Assembly (NCBI RefSeq): GCF_963576615.1
Contig: NC_088714.1
Span: 35,195,143-35,259,142 of the forward strand
Length of the DNA stretch: 64,000 nt
Reading direction: 5' to 3'
From: Watersipora subatra
Taxonomy: Eukaryota > Bryozoa > Gymnolaemata > Cheilostomatida > Watersiporidae
Both the position numbers and the translations under genes were made by a program. Of the stretch, positions 46,984 to 59,850 are shown one piece after another (position 1 is the stretch's first letter; each line of letters opens with the position of its first letter). The notes below the pieces were generated by a model. It made no database searches, was not told the DNA's origin, and was given only the letters and a program-made list of their open reading frames with translations.

Positions 46984-46993
46984 CCTTTATATA
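46984..46993 (-). promoter_or_regulatory. TATA box of the secreted-protein gene
   Basis: TATATAAAGG on the minus strand in a GC-richer setting (CTTGTTG before, CAGGAGCCTGCC after). It sits at the expected distance from the predicted first exon. Confidence 0.6.
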
Positions 46994-47796
46994 CAACAAG
47001 GCAATCTGCAGCGAGCAATGCTATTGGTTAACTGTTAATGACATTTTGTTGCAATACTGGCGTCTCGTCCCGCTGCCCGGTGGCTTCTATGAGAACCAGA
47101 ATAAAACGCATAAAGAGTTGATTATTCTCATCCATTGCTGCTGTCTAAATATAACGACAGCGACAGCGTCTGATGGCAGCTTGCGCGAATGCTGACACAT
47201 CCAAGCAGCTGGTCAAACTCTTTACACAATTTAAAAACAAAACAAGGATTGGACTCGAAGTTTAAGACAGAGCGAGACAGGTTAACGTTTGAATCATAGT
47301 TCATATAATATTGCAAAATTGGTGAATCTGCAAAGTTTGTGCGACGCAAACACTTTTTATGAGCCGATTGTTGTTCTATTAGTAAGTGTTTGATGGATGC
47401 GATGAACATGTTCATAAAAAATTAAAAATGATTCAGGTTTTCTTCATATTAAAACTATACATAATATTTGTAATGTTTACAAACTGATATCAATATATTT
47501 GGGTGACTAAAGATTTAGCTCTATAGACAGCTATTCCGAAAGACGTGTCAAAGATGCACACGAAGCTCTCCAAACAGCCAGTCAAAAAGCTCTGTGCATT
47601 GTTAAAAGCAATTGGAAAAAACCTTTTTGAACAAAAGAGTCTGAAAACAAAGCAAAGCAAATGTGCATAGAGCGATATGCTTAGACCTTTTGACAACTCA
47701 TACAGCTTTTCATGTATTCGTTGTCATTATAATATGTCTATGCGTGATCTTGTGGCTGTTATGATTGTTTTTGCTCCACTGTGAATGTTAGAGAAA
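46994..47796. other. Upstream region of the secreted-protein gene
   Basis: Contains no supported gene; it would hold upstream control sequence. A 95-codon minus-strand frame at 47128-47415 lacks splice or start support. Confidence 0.5.
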
Positions 47797-50700
47797 CCGT
47801 AACATATATACTTGTATACTTCAACCCTAACATATATACTTGTATACTTCAACCCTAACATATATACTTGTATACTTCAACCGTAGCATATATACTTGTA
47901 TACTTCAACCGTAACATATATATTTGTATACTTCAACCCTAACATATATACTTGTATACTTCAACCCTAACATATATACTTGTATACTTCAACCCTAACA
48001 TATATACTTGTATACTTCAACCGTAACATATATACTTGTATACTTCAACCCTAACATATATACTTGTATACTTCAACCGTAACATATATACTTATATACT
48101 TCAACCGTAACATATATACTTGTATACTTCAACCGTAACATATATATTTGTATACTTCAACCGTAACATATATACTTGTATACTTCAACCCTAACATATA
48201 TACTTATATACTTCAACCCTAACATATATATTTGTATACTTCAACCGTAACATATATACTTGTATACTTCAACCGTAACATATATACTTGTATACTTCAA
48301 CCCTAACATATATATTTGTATACTTCAACCGTAGCATATATACTTGTATACTTCAACCGTAACATATATATTTGTATACTTCAACCCTAACATATATACT
48401 TGTATACTTCAACCGTAACATATATATTTGTATACTTCAACCGTAGCATATATACTTGTATACTTCAACCCTAACATATATACTTGTATACTTCAACCCT
48501 AACATATATATTTGTATACTTCAACCGTAACATATATACTTGTATATTTCAACCGTAACATATATATTTGTATACTTCAACCCTAACATATATACTTGTA
48601 TACTTCAACCGTAACATATATACTTGTATACTTCAACCGTAACATATATACTTGTATACTTCAACCGTAACATATATACTTGTATACTTCAACCGTAACA
48701 TATATACTTGTATACTTCAACCGTAACATATATACTTGTATACTTCAACCCTAACATATATATTTGTATACTTCAACCGTAACATATATACTTATATACT
48801 TCAACCGTAACATATATACTTGTATACTTCAACCCTAACATATATACTTGTATACTTCAACCCTAACATATATATTTGTATACTTCAACCGTAACATATA
48901 TACTTATATACTTCAACCGTAACATATATACTTGTATACTTCAACCGTAACATATATACTTGTATACTTCAACCCTAACATATATACTTGTATACTTCAA
49001 CCCTAACATATATATTTGTATACTTCAACCGTAACATATATACTTATATACTTCAACCCTAACATATATACTTATATACTTCAACCGTAACATATATACT
49101 TGTATACTTCAACCGTAACATATATATTTGTATACTTCAACCCTAACATATATATTTGTATACTTCAACCCTAACATATATACTTGTATACTTCAACCCT
49201 AACATATATATTTGTATACTTCAACCGTAACATATATACTTGTATATTTCAACCGTAACATATATATTTGTATACTTCAACCCTAACATATATACTTGTA
49301 TACTTCAACCCTAACATATATATTTGTATACTTCAACCGTAACATATATACTTATATACTTCAACCGTAACATATATACTTGTATACTTCAACCCTAACA
49401 TATATATTTGTATACTTCAACCCTAACATATATACTTGTATACTTCAACCGTAACATATATATTTGTATACTTCAACCGTAGCATATATACTTGTATACT
49501 TCAACCGTAGCATATATACTTGTATACTTCAACCGTAACATATATATTTGTATACTTCAACCCTAACATATATACTTGTATACTTCAACCCTAACATATA
49601 TACTTGTATACTTCAACCGTAACATATATACTTGTATACTTCAACCGTAACATATATATTTGTATACTTCAACCGTAGCATATATACTTATATACTTCAA
49701 CCCTAACATATATACTTGTATACTTCAACCCTAACATATATACTTGTATACTTCAACCGTAACATATATACTTGTATACTTCAACCGTAACATATATATT
49801 TGTATACTTCAACCGTAGCATATATACTTATATACTTCAACCCTAACATATATACTTGTATACTTCAACCCTAACATATATACTTGTATACTTCAACCGT
49901 AACATATATATTTGTATACTTCAACCGTAACATATATACTTGTATACTTCAACCGTAACATATATACTTGTATACTTCAACCGTAACATATATACTTGTA
50001 TACTTCAACCGTAGCATATATACTTGTATACTTCAACCCTAACATATATACTTGTATACTTCAACCCTAACATATATACTTGTATACTTCAACCGTAACA
50101 TATATATTTGTATACTTCAACCGTAACATATATACTTGTATACTTCAACCGTAACATATATACTTGTATACTTCAACCGTAACATATATACTTGTATACT
50201 TCAACCCTAACATATATACTTGTATACTTCAACCCTAACATATATACTTGTATACTTCAACCGTAACATATATACTTGTATACTTCAACCGTAACATATA
50301 TACTTGTATACTTCAACCGTAACATATATACTTGTATACTTCAACCCTAACATATATACTTGTATACTTCAACCGTAACATATATACTTGTATACTTCAA
50401 CCGTAACATATATACTTGTATACTTCAACCCTAACATATATACTTGTATACTTCAACCGTAACATATATATTTGTATACTTCAACCGTAACATATATACT
50501 TGTATACTTCAACCGTAACATATATACTTGTATACTTCAACCGTAACATATATACTTGTATACTTCAACCGTAACATATATACTTGTATACTTCAACCGT
50601 AGCATATATACTTGTATACTTCAACCCTAACATATATACTTGTATACTTCAACCCTAACATATATACTTGTATACTTCAACCGTAACATATATATTTGTA

Positions 50701-51085
50701 TACTTCAACCGTAACATATATACTTGTATACTTCAACCGTAACATATATACTTGTATACTTCAACCGTAACATATATACTTGTATACTTCAACCCTAACA
50801 TATATACTTGTATACTTCAACCGTAACATATATACTTGTATACTTCAACCGTAACATATATACTTGTATACTTCAACCGTAACATATATACTTGTATACT
50901 TCAACCCTAACATATATACTTGTATACTTCAACCGTAACATATATACTTGTATACTTCAACCCTAACATATATACTTGTATATTTCAACCGTAACATATA
51001 TACTTGTATACTTCAACTGTAACATATATATTTGTATACTTCAACCCTAACATATATACTTGTATACTTCAACCCTAACATATAT
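47797..51085. repeat. 28-bp minisatellite, about 117 copies
   Basis: The unit is close to CCCTAACATATATACTTGTA + TACTTCAA. Variants are limited to CCCTAAC/CCGTAAC/CCGTAGC, ATACTT/ATATTT and GTATAC/ATATAC. Blocks of variants recur: a 140-bp (5-unit) block near 49676 and 49816, and a 588-bp (21-unit) block near 50011 and 50599. No open frame. It ends where AAATTGTAAC replaces the unit at 51086. Confidence 0.97.
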
Positions 51086-51126
51086 AAATTGTAACATCAT
51101 ACGACTTACAAGATATAATATTTCAA

Positions 51127-51905
51127 TCTATATATATATATCCCAAAGTATGTGTGTGGATATGTCTGTCATTCCGGCTACAGCGATTATTTTACCAATG
51201 CGGCCACGCGTTACGATGCCCCTGTGAAGAAATATTTTTCGTAAGATTCAATTACTATATCTGGGGTCAAGGCCAATTTTTCTCACGCAGACAATTATAT
51301 TGTGTCTGTGAGAAGAGCCTCGACATTCTCTCTTCGTTCAGTCAGACAAAGACAGTACGATATCTCATTTTTACAATTGTACCAGTATCGAGAGATACCA
51401 GTATCGTCGTAGTCAAAGTTTTGATGGATAACTTCTGGTAGAACTGTAACCTTTTTTATACGCACACACTTCTATGCAAGAGCTGTTATTATTAATTCTG
51501 CATATTCAGGATTTTTATTTTGTTTTCTTAGTTTGTATTAATTGTATCATTACCAAATCATCTTTCATTGTAATCGTAGCAAAACCGATTTAGTTTAGCT
51601 ATTACTTCCAACTATTTCACATTTACATCTAAACCTTGTTCTAGTCATTTTTTATTTTTTATTTATTTGACTTGCATGAAACATTTTCCTCATGATATGA
51701 CGTTTAAAAGTTGTTTGACAAAATTTGAAAACTTTTACAGCTGTTTTTATTTTTTCTCCTAATCTATTTTAATTACACAAAACACTTTTCTCATGATATG
51801 TAGTTTGAAAGTTAGAATGGCAAATGTTGTTATATGTTAAATACAAATCAATTTTCTGTCCAAAGAATTTTTTATTAATCAGGCAACGCCGGGTTGTACA
51901 GCTAG
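51127..51905 (+). mobile_element. Non-autonomous Helitron with both ends
   Basis: The 779-bp element begins TCTATATATATATATCCCAA after an A. It ends with a hairpin-like CAGGCAACGCCGGGT, then CAGCTAG before a T. This is the A^T insertion and TC...CTRR signature of Helitrons. It has no helicase or Rep domain. Its last 130 bp match 34690-34818, and it has a diverged relative at 40584-41973. An internal 95-codon frame (51154-51441) shows no family resemblance. Confidence 0.82.
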
Positions 51906-53760
51906 TATACAAATATAACCCAGTTGAATATAAAAGGTTAACACATAATTCCAACGTTATCTGGTAGAGGTTCTAAGAAAGAAGACAGAATATGAAAGCG
52001 GTATATAGCGATAAGACATGCTTACACCACGACACGATCTTGATAGAGCAGATGAGAGGCTTGCTGTTTATTAACTGGTAGATTAATTGTATTGATCACC
52101 AACCTTTTGTTGTATATACAGTTTCTATTAGCTAAGCTATATTTACCTGTTAGATGAATTTCCCACAGAACATTCGCGGTGGCTCGCTGTAAACACACAT
52201 AATTGTAAACACACGAGCCAGCGATGAGTAGAAAGTAACTATGACAATTTGTTTTTCAAAGTTTTTAAAAATGTTCACAGCTGTAATAAAGGAAGGCTGT
52301 TCAGATGCTGACAGAAACGACTCAATTCTTGAATTACTAAATAATACAAATAGTTAGTTTTGTATGATGAACACAAAGTTGCTATAATGTATGTATAATG
52401 TATGTAGTGAGCTGATAAACTAGTATCAATTACAACAGCTGTTTAAAGCTACGGCTTCTTAAAGATTCAAGCATATTATAAACATACCATTATAAAATTA
52501 TAAAATATTTTTTCAATAGTTTTAACTAAAATGATAATATTATCTGTCGCTCTTCGGCGAACTCAAAATATTTTACTGGAGTTTTGATAAAATGAAAAAT
52601 AACAACAATAGTAACATGAACATACCAACAGTAATTGTAATAATAACAAATGTGAAAAATTAAAAAAAAAGTCTTGTTAACTAACATGCAAATAATATAT
52701 AGACAACAGTAATATACAAAATTGCTGCTAGCTACTACTAATAATAATAGTAGCCCACGTTTGTAGTAATGATACGAGTAATTGAGCTATAATAAAAACA
52801 GCATAATAATAACATTAATAAGAATATAATTTTGTCTCTTTCAAGTTACATATCCTGACAAAGATTTACAAAAAGTTATTAAAGAAAACTATGAAGTTAC
52901 AAATAACAACAATCATAATAGCAATAATGCTACTAGCAATAACAAAATTGATAATCATGTGCCGAATAATAATAATGATTATGGTATTAATAACTAAGGT
53001 TATTATAATTATAATAAAATAATAATATTAATGACAATGAAAGAAAAACTCACAAGCGACGGTTATAATTATTTCAACGGAACAGAAAACTTGTTGCCTG
53101 AATCACGCATAGGACAAGAAAGCAGGGATACGTTGCTGACAATTATGTTTTATGTAAAATTTCAAAGTTGACATTATGAGGAAGGATTTAACAGCCGTTG
53201 ATATTACAGGCTTCAGCTATATGTCAGTTGTTAGGCTTTTAATCATGATAGTATTATCCAGTAACGAGCAATTACTTTATCATATCAGAGATGCAGATTC
53301 ATTGCTAATCATATAAAAAGCAGTTAATCACAGCACTAATTGCCACATGTTTAGCTCTCGAGGCAATTCTATGAATTCTGAGCTGTAATATTAGTTGATT
53401 CCCAGCGGAGTGTGGCTCAAGTCAATTGGTATCTTGTGATATTTGAAATCTGTCGTCTGCCACGACAGAGTAACTGTCCAGTCGTGCCTGGTTATAGCCG
53501 TTGCTTGTATTGCTTCTATTTTATCCATTATATCACTTTGTGGAATGAGTAGAGTGAAGCTGTTATTTATAGTATTTAAAACTTAAAGAAAAGAAGCACA
53601 AAATCGACAATCATTTATTAATGTTTTATGAGTACTAAATTTATTTTTAACGACAAACCGCCGTCATGTGTACTTCGTTCAATTTAAATGATCTTTAATT
53701 GTATTCAATGGCTCATGATGAGGAATGCTTATCCATTCATAAAAACTGTCAAGCGACATA
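51906..53760. other. Intergenic, AAT-rich, no gene seen
   Basis: Dense AATAATAAC-type low-complexity sequence runs through about 52560-53040. No exon, RNA gene or element end that I can support in the rest. Confidence 0.55.
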
Positions 53761-53825
53761 CTCAAAGCAGCACCTCAAAGCAGCACTTCAAAGCAGCACC
53801 TCAAAGCAGCGCCTCAAAGCAGCAC
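53761..53825. repeat. 13-bp repeat, 5 copies
   Basis: CTCAAAGCAGCAC repeated five times with two single-base changes; exactly 65 bp. Confidence 0.9.
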
Positions 53826-53894
53826 TGCTCCCATACTCAGACCCACTCAGCCACTGAGTTTCGCCCGAAATTACTCATTGTAGCGGTTCGAACA

Positions 53895-54578
53895 GTGTCA
53901 CTAAAGTGTATCACTAAAGTGTATCACTAAAGTGTATCACTAAAGTGTGTCACTAAAGTGCGTCACTAAAGTGCATCACTAAAGTGTATCACTAAAGTGC
54001 GTTACTAAAGTGCATCACTAAAGTGTATCACTAAAGTGTATCACTAAAGTGCGTTACTAAAGTGCATCACTAAAGTGTATCACTAAAGTGTATCACTAAA
54101 GTGCGTTACTAAAGTGTATCACTAAACTGTATCACTAAAGTGCATCACTAAAGTGTATCACTAAAGTGCGTTACTAAAGTGCATCACTAAAGTGTATCAC
54201 TAAAGTGTATCACTAAAGTGCGTTACTAAAGTGCATCACTAAAGTGTATCACTAAAGTGTATCACTAAAGTGCGTTACTAAAGTGTATCACTAAACTGTA
54301 TCACTAAAGTGCATCACTAAAGTGTATCACTAAAGTGCGTTACTAAAGTGTATCACTAAAGTGTGTCACTAAAGTGTGTCACTAAAGTGTGTCACTAAAG
54401 TGTGTCACTAAAGTGTGTCACTAAAGTTTGTCACTAAAGTGTATCACTAAATTGTATCACTAAAGTGCGTTACTAAAGTGTATCACTAAAGTGTGTCACT
54501 AAAGTGTATCACTAAAGTGTGTCACTAAAGTGTGTCACTAAAGTTTGTCACTAAAGTGTATCACTAAATTGTATCACT
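53895..54578. repeat. 13-bp minisatellite, about 52 copies, higher-order
   Basis: The unit is GTATCACTAAAGT with GTGTCAC, GCATCAC and GCGTTAC variants. In the middle, variants recur as a four-unit (52-bp) block: GCGTTAC-GCATCAC-GTATCAC-GTATCAC. A terminal block (GTTTGTCAC ... AATTGTATC) also appears twice. Confidence 0.95.
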
Positions 54579-55029
54579 GAAAGGTCACCGGATGAGTAGG
54601 TGGGCTTAACAATACATTTACCAATTTTATGAATAAACAAAATCTGAACAGATTACTGGATAAAAGAGACATTACTAATTTCTCTTACAACCGATGAAAC
54701 AATACGATATATCAGCGACATGCATAGAGACAGTCGGACAGGAAAGTGTAGAGGCAGCATAGAATATTGCTTCCAATCGATAAAACATTTTGCAAAATTG
54801 AGTTATTGCGAAATATCTGTTTATGATGGCGTCTCAAAAACACAATAATAACAACAATAACAATAATAAGAACAATAATAACAACACAATAAAATGTGTG
54901 AATCAATATCATGATTTGGAAAATTTTGTTTGTATTTAAAACTTGCCTAATTTCTAGCAATGCAAAACAAAGCGGTTCAAGTGTATCCTGTTTGTAAGTC
55001 ATATATAGGCGTTCTCTAGTAATATGTGA
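54579..55029. other. Intergenic, no gene seen
   Basis: Includes an AACAATAAT-rich tract near 54843-54895. The minus-strand frame across it (54712-55002) is Ile/Val-rich because of that tract and is not called. Confidence 0.5.
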
Positions 55030-55150
55030 AAAGGTTCTCAGCCTGAAAACACGTTGAATTCAAAAATATTTAATTTCATGAATAATTTGATATTTTTGAC
55101 AAAAGCAGCAACTATATATATACTTGTTAATCTTCTGTTGAATTCCTTAT
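55030..55150. repeat. Dispersed repeat, copy 2
   Basis: Similar to 44176-44290 in the same orientation (TTTTGACAAAAGCAGCAACT, CTTGTTAATCTTCTGTTGAA). Its right end runs straight into the 13-bp array. Confidence 0.75.
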
Positions 55151-55398
55151 GCTACGATCTGATGCTACGATCTGATGCTACGATCTGATGCTACGATCTG
55201 ATGCTACGATCTGATGCTACGATCTGATGCTACGATCTGATGCTACGATCTGATGCTACGATCTGATGCTACGATCTGATGCTACGATCTGATGCTACGA
55301 TCTGATGCTACGATCTGATGCTACGATCTGATGCTACGATCTGATGCTACGATCTGATGCTACGATCTGATGCTACGATCTGATGCTACGATCTGATG
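55150..55398. repeat. 13-bp minisatellite, about 19 copies
   Basis: Perfect or near-perfect TGCTACGATCTGA units. The founder unit appears to be the end of the dispersed repeat just to the left. Confidence 0.97.
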
Positions 55399-55939
55399 TG
55401 GCAAATGTGGCAAAAATGATGAACAAATTTTTATATTACAGAAATAAGTTTTGTAAATTTTCTCAATCATTTTAATTTTTTGGTGAAAAAAAGCTATTTA
55501 ATGGAGACCCTTAAAAGAAATATAATGGAATTTAATAGAAATAATTCTTTGATGGAAACTTCAAAGTCGTTGACAATTTTTGAAAATTTGTGCTAATTTC
55601 AGACTTTTTGGTGAGATTAGTCTTATTGTATACAAATCTCGCAAAGTGAACTATTTCAGACACTGAAGATTCACTCAGCAGTTTTACAGAAGCGTGTAAT
55701 AAATTTTGCTTCCAGTGAAATTAGTTTTTAGAACGACGGCGAACAATATACTGTACAAGTACTTTAGAATAATATAACACAAGTGACTTTTAGTATACCG
55801 GTACTAGTTCTATGGAAAAAGGAGAGAACTGTTTGGTAGAAATTAGTTCTCACCATATGCTAGCTCATATTTGTGTAAATGACAGTGGAAAAATTTAAAT
55901 GTTTACAACAATATAAAATAACTACAAAGCATTTTTATT
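55399..55939. other. Intergenic, no feature seen
   Basis: AT-rich sequence between the 13-bp array and the hAT element. Confidence 0.5.
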
Positions 55940-55947
55940 GTTTAAAG

Positions 55948-57291
55948 CAGGGGTTCCCAACCTGGGGTACAAGTACCCCAAGGGATACATTTTAAAAATC
56001 TAGGGGCTACAATACAAGTTATAAGCTTAATAAATTTTTGGTTTGTTTGGGTCTAATTATTAATAACTTTGCTGAAACCACTGCTATAGAGCTATTATTG
56101 GTATCATTCTAAAGCCAATTAGTTTTGCCATTCAGACAAACTTAGGCAAGCATCAGCTCTAAACACAAGGTTTTTCGTCAATTATGTCAAGATTGCAATA
56201 CAGACCATGAAAACCTCCTTTACTACACAGAAGTGAGATGGCTTTCTAAAGGCAATGTCCTGAATCGATTTGTGGGACTGATTGATGAGATTGCAACTTT
56301 CTTTGCTACATGACTTCTGAGAAAGCTTCAAGAATCAGTGAGAAGTTAAGGACTTCAAAATGGAAATGGAAAGCTGCATATCTGAGAGATATCTTCTTAA
56401 GATTAAACACTGTTAACACATACCTTCAAGAGAACTCTATCACTATAATTGATTTTACAGACGAGCTTAGAGCATTTATCATGAAACTAGAGATGTGGAG
56501 TAAGTCAATGCTGGATCATTTGATATGTTTGATAGCTTGTCAGAAGTATTGCCTTCCCGTGATTCAATTTCATTCATGAAATATCTGGTTGCAGACCCCC
56601 TCTCTCAGCTGGCTTGCTAGTTTCAACAATATTTTCCTGACTTAAATGACACAGATTTGAAGTTGGCTAGAAACCCATTTACGTTAAATGTAGCTGATAT
56701 TGATAGTGACATGCAAGAAGAGTTGATTGACCTTCTCAATGACTCTGGCGTAAATGATAGATTTGAAGATTGCGTTCTTAGCAAGTTCTGGTGCTCATTG
56801 ATAACATCCTAGTCCTACCCAAAGCTTTCAGAGGTAGCTTTAAAATTGTTGCTCATATTTCCTAGTAGTTATAAGTGTGAGCAAGTTTTTCTCACTTTTG
56901 TACATAAAAAGCAAATGTCGCTCACGACTAAATGTTGATGACGACCTCAGAGTTTCATTATCTGTTACTGAACTGAACATCAAACAGATCACTGATGCAA
57001 AGAAAGCACAGCCTTCTCATTAGACTGGCCAAAATAAAGTGGGAAAGTAACAAAACACTGCGACGTATAAAAATTGTGCCGCATAGTTATCATTATTTTA
57101 ATAAATAGCAATTTCATACCATACCACATTTCTTTACCTGTTTAAGTGACACATTTCAATAATGCACACATGTCATATTAATGAAGTTAGACCAATTATA
57201 CCCTTGATTGAACTGTGTTTTCCAAAGGGGTACATTTTTTGCAATATGATTCCTAAGGGGTACCTAGGCCAAAAAAGGTTGGGAACCTCTG
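55948..57291 (+). mobile_element. hAT transposon fossil with 8-bp target duplication
   Basis: The left end CAGGGGTTCCCAACCTGGGG and the right end, inverted, CAGAGGTTCCCAACCTTTTT are typical hAT (Charlie-like) terminal repeats. The element is flanked by a perfect 8-bp duplication GTTTAAAG (55940-55947 and 57292-57299), the hAT target size. It is 1344 bp, with transposase remains on the plus strand. The BED finger and N-terminal half are absent, so it is internally deleted. Confidence 0.93.
56170..57020 (+). pseudogene. hAT transposase remnant (C-terminal half)
   Basis: Broken plus-strand frames show the order of a ZBED5/Charlie-type transposase. First comes LLYYTEVRWLSKGNVLNRF (near 56210), the conserved region around the RW catalytic glutamate. 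Then a helical segment MTSEKASRISEKLRTSKWKW and LRDIFLRLNTVNTYLQ (56310-56579), then a stretch near 56800-56900 (YPKLSEVALKLLLIFPSSYK, then CEQVF) matching the hAT dimerisation motif. Stops and shifts separate the pieces; it cannot encode an active enzyme. Confidence 0.8.
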
Positions 57292-57299
57292 GTTTAAAG

Positions 57300-57715
57300 G
57301 AAGAAGTTGCTAGAGTAACGTCAAAGGTATTATTTTGCTGTATGAACTCGATGTTCAAATTTTAAAAAGCAAGATAATATATTGTAAGTAATATATAATA
57401 CATAACATATGCAATATCAAACTTGTGTTACTCCATGTTCGAAAGATTATATTTTCTCACGAACAAAGTGTGAGAGCATCAGGCACCATATTTTTGGAAT
57501 TTATTTTCAAAAGTTTTTAAAAATGTCATTGGAAATCATTCAAAACATAATAGATTGATTTCAAATTTAACATGACTGCCAATAAAAATGCTAAAAAGCC
57601 AGAGATGATGAATGTATAAAAGTATTTTATGATGATTGAACCTGCCAAATGCTCTTCAAGGCTTCAACTACATTTTCATGCATTCCGATGAATAGCTCTT
57701 GTTCTGATGAACAGA
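57300..57715. other. Intergenic, no feature seen
   Basis: Nothing supported between the hAT element and the 65-bp repeat. Confidence 0.5.
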
Positions 57716-57904
57716 CGCATGGTGTTGTTTTGATTGTGTTACAATATAACACCTGAAACCCTTACAACCATTGCTATAGACACATGGTGATGTTTTGATT
57801 GTGTTACAATATAACACCTGAAACCCTTACTACCATTGCTATAGACACATGGTGATGTTTTGATTGTGTTACAATATAACACCTGAAACCCTTACTACCA
57901 TTGT
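57716..57904. repeat. 65-bp tandem repeat, about 2.9 copies
   Basis: Near-identical units beginning ACACATGGTGATGTTTTGAT and ending CTTACTACCATTGCTATAG. Each contains TGTTACAATATAACA, a small palindrome. Confidence 0.9.
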
Positions 57905-59850
57905 AAAATATGCATCAACTATATCAAAAAACTGCAATGGCTTATGATGACTATTACTCTAATAAAATTAGGAACTTACCATAGCTAGATGCTTTTTTTA
58001 CTTGTTACACGTTAAATAAAATTACAGATAATCTACAAAAAAGTACACAACAAACTAAAAATACATAGATGTTACTGTAGGAATAGCCTAGCAAGAAGAA
58101 CAGTGGCTAAGGTCCTGTTACTAGCGGAGGCAACAAAACAACGCTCTAGCCACGAAACCAAGATCTGAGGCTAGAGGAAACGTTCATATGAAGAGACTTA
58201 GGAGATAGTTATAGGCTAAGTCACATGCAGTGTCTGCGCAGCAGCGTAGAGGGAGCTGTCTCAGTGGCTATCGGTCATTGACACTTGGGACAGTTCTAAA
58301 GACTACCGCTAGTAAAAATAATAAATGTCATTCTAGGTATAACTATCTCTTGGCTTTGGTCTTTGATGCTTTCTTTTGCAAATAGCTAAATATTTCAGAG
58401 TAGATGTACCTTAATAAATAGTAAAGACACCAGGAATAACCAGTGGAAATACCTATAACTTAAATAAATGGTAAAGATACATGTAATTAAAATGCATTGT
58501 AAGAATACTTATAACACGACTGTCGCTGGAATTTTTACCTTACCTAAAAAGCTTGTTGCGAGTCATATAATTGATATACAGAGAAAGGAAAGTGCTGGAG
58601 GAACATTCATGCAGAACAAATCGGTATAGCAAGTCATTGACACACCAAACAATTTAGATTTGGCGTGTCAATGTCTATGAGGGTGGTGATGACACTTCAT
58701 CCTTGTTTTAAAGATGTGGTTGCGTCAAATTTGAGTTGATTGTAAAAGAAAGTATTTTTCTTTGTCTATCAGTTGATATGTTGTTTGTTGTGTTAGAGGA
58801 TCTCATTGTCAAGATATTTGAAGATTAAAATCGAAAGAAATTGATCGCGGTAAAAACGCTCAGGACAAAAAAACATGCCCGGACTTGCCCAAAATGATGT
58901 AACGCTTGATACAACCTGTCTCTATCTCTCGTATCCACATCGGCTATTGCGATAAAAGTCTAGTTTTACACGGCTCTATTGGCATATATTTTATATTGTA
59001 TTTGCTCGTGTTGGCTAGAATAAAATTTTAAATCCAGCCACAGATACATTATTACCAATGTCTCAAACGCCTCCAACAAGGAAAATTAAAAACTTGTCAT
59101 ATTAGCTTCTTCTAAATGCTGTGTAAACATCTTCATACCGACTACTAATTCTACCGGTCTATGGTAATTCTGTCAAGCAAACTATGTAGAATAAGGTCTT
59201 TGTATCGGCACAGTTCTGCTGCTACCCACACTAATGATATAGAGCCCCCAAAAGCCCCGCCTACATGATGCCTGTCGCCTATCCTGGAGGAGGGGGCTGT
59301 ACACCATTGCCCACATCGAAAACTAGTTTCTTAATAAGTAAAATAGCAAACCGCGTCTATGAAAAGAATATGTGGCAAAACCAACTACATCTCTAAAAGT
59401 CATGTACATTGTATAGTCGACTGTCAACGTTATCGAGTCATTATTGGTATCAATGTGTAGAAAAAAATTCACTGGTCACATTTGATTAGTTGATTCAAGT
59501 ACTAAACAAATGGTCGAGTTATGCAAAAGTGCCTGTCCATGCAGCCTCTGATTGCACTTCATAAATCCATCTATCAGACAGTATTTCAGCACAGGTGTCA
59601 ACGGGGCTATGATGTATTCAATGTTCTGCAAACCATGTTTTGCATTATCTTCAACAATATTATTTTATTATATAATTTTACAAGCAAAAAAATTTTCATC
59701 TCGGCATAAAGCTTTTATTAAAAATATCCATCCAAGTCGTGGCCACTCACATAGTTTCAACTGATACAATAAGACAAATTTATCTACTGCAGCAAACTCA
59801 AACAAAACATCATGGTCTATGCAGCACACATTCAAGTCTCTCTTTCCCAT
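57905..59850. other. Intergenic, two inverted repeats, no gene seen
   Basis: CATTGACACACCAAA at 58634 and a near-complement TTTGGCGTGTCAATG at 58658 form a 15-bp hairpin with a 9-base loop and one wobble. The pair AATGATATAGAGCCCCC / GGGGGCTGTACACCATT spans 59231-59311 (see the palindrome at 29926). No gene supported. Confidence 0.5.

Noticed and set aside
47797-51085. Interstitial telomere
   Set aside because: The CCCTAAC word occurs once per 28-bp unit, not in tandem, and is often CCGTAAC.
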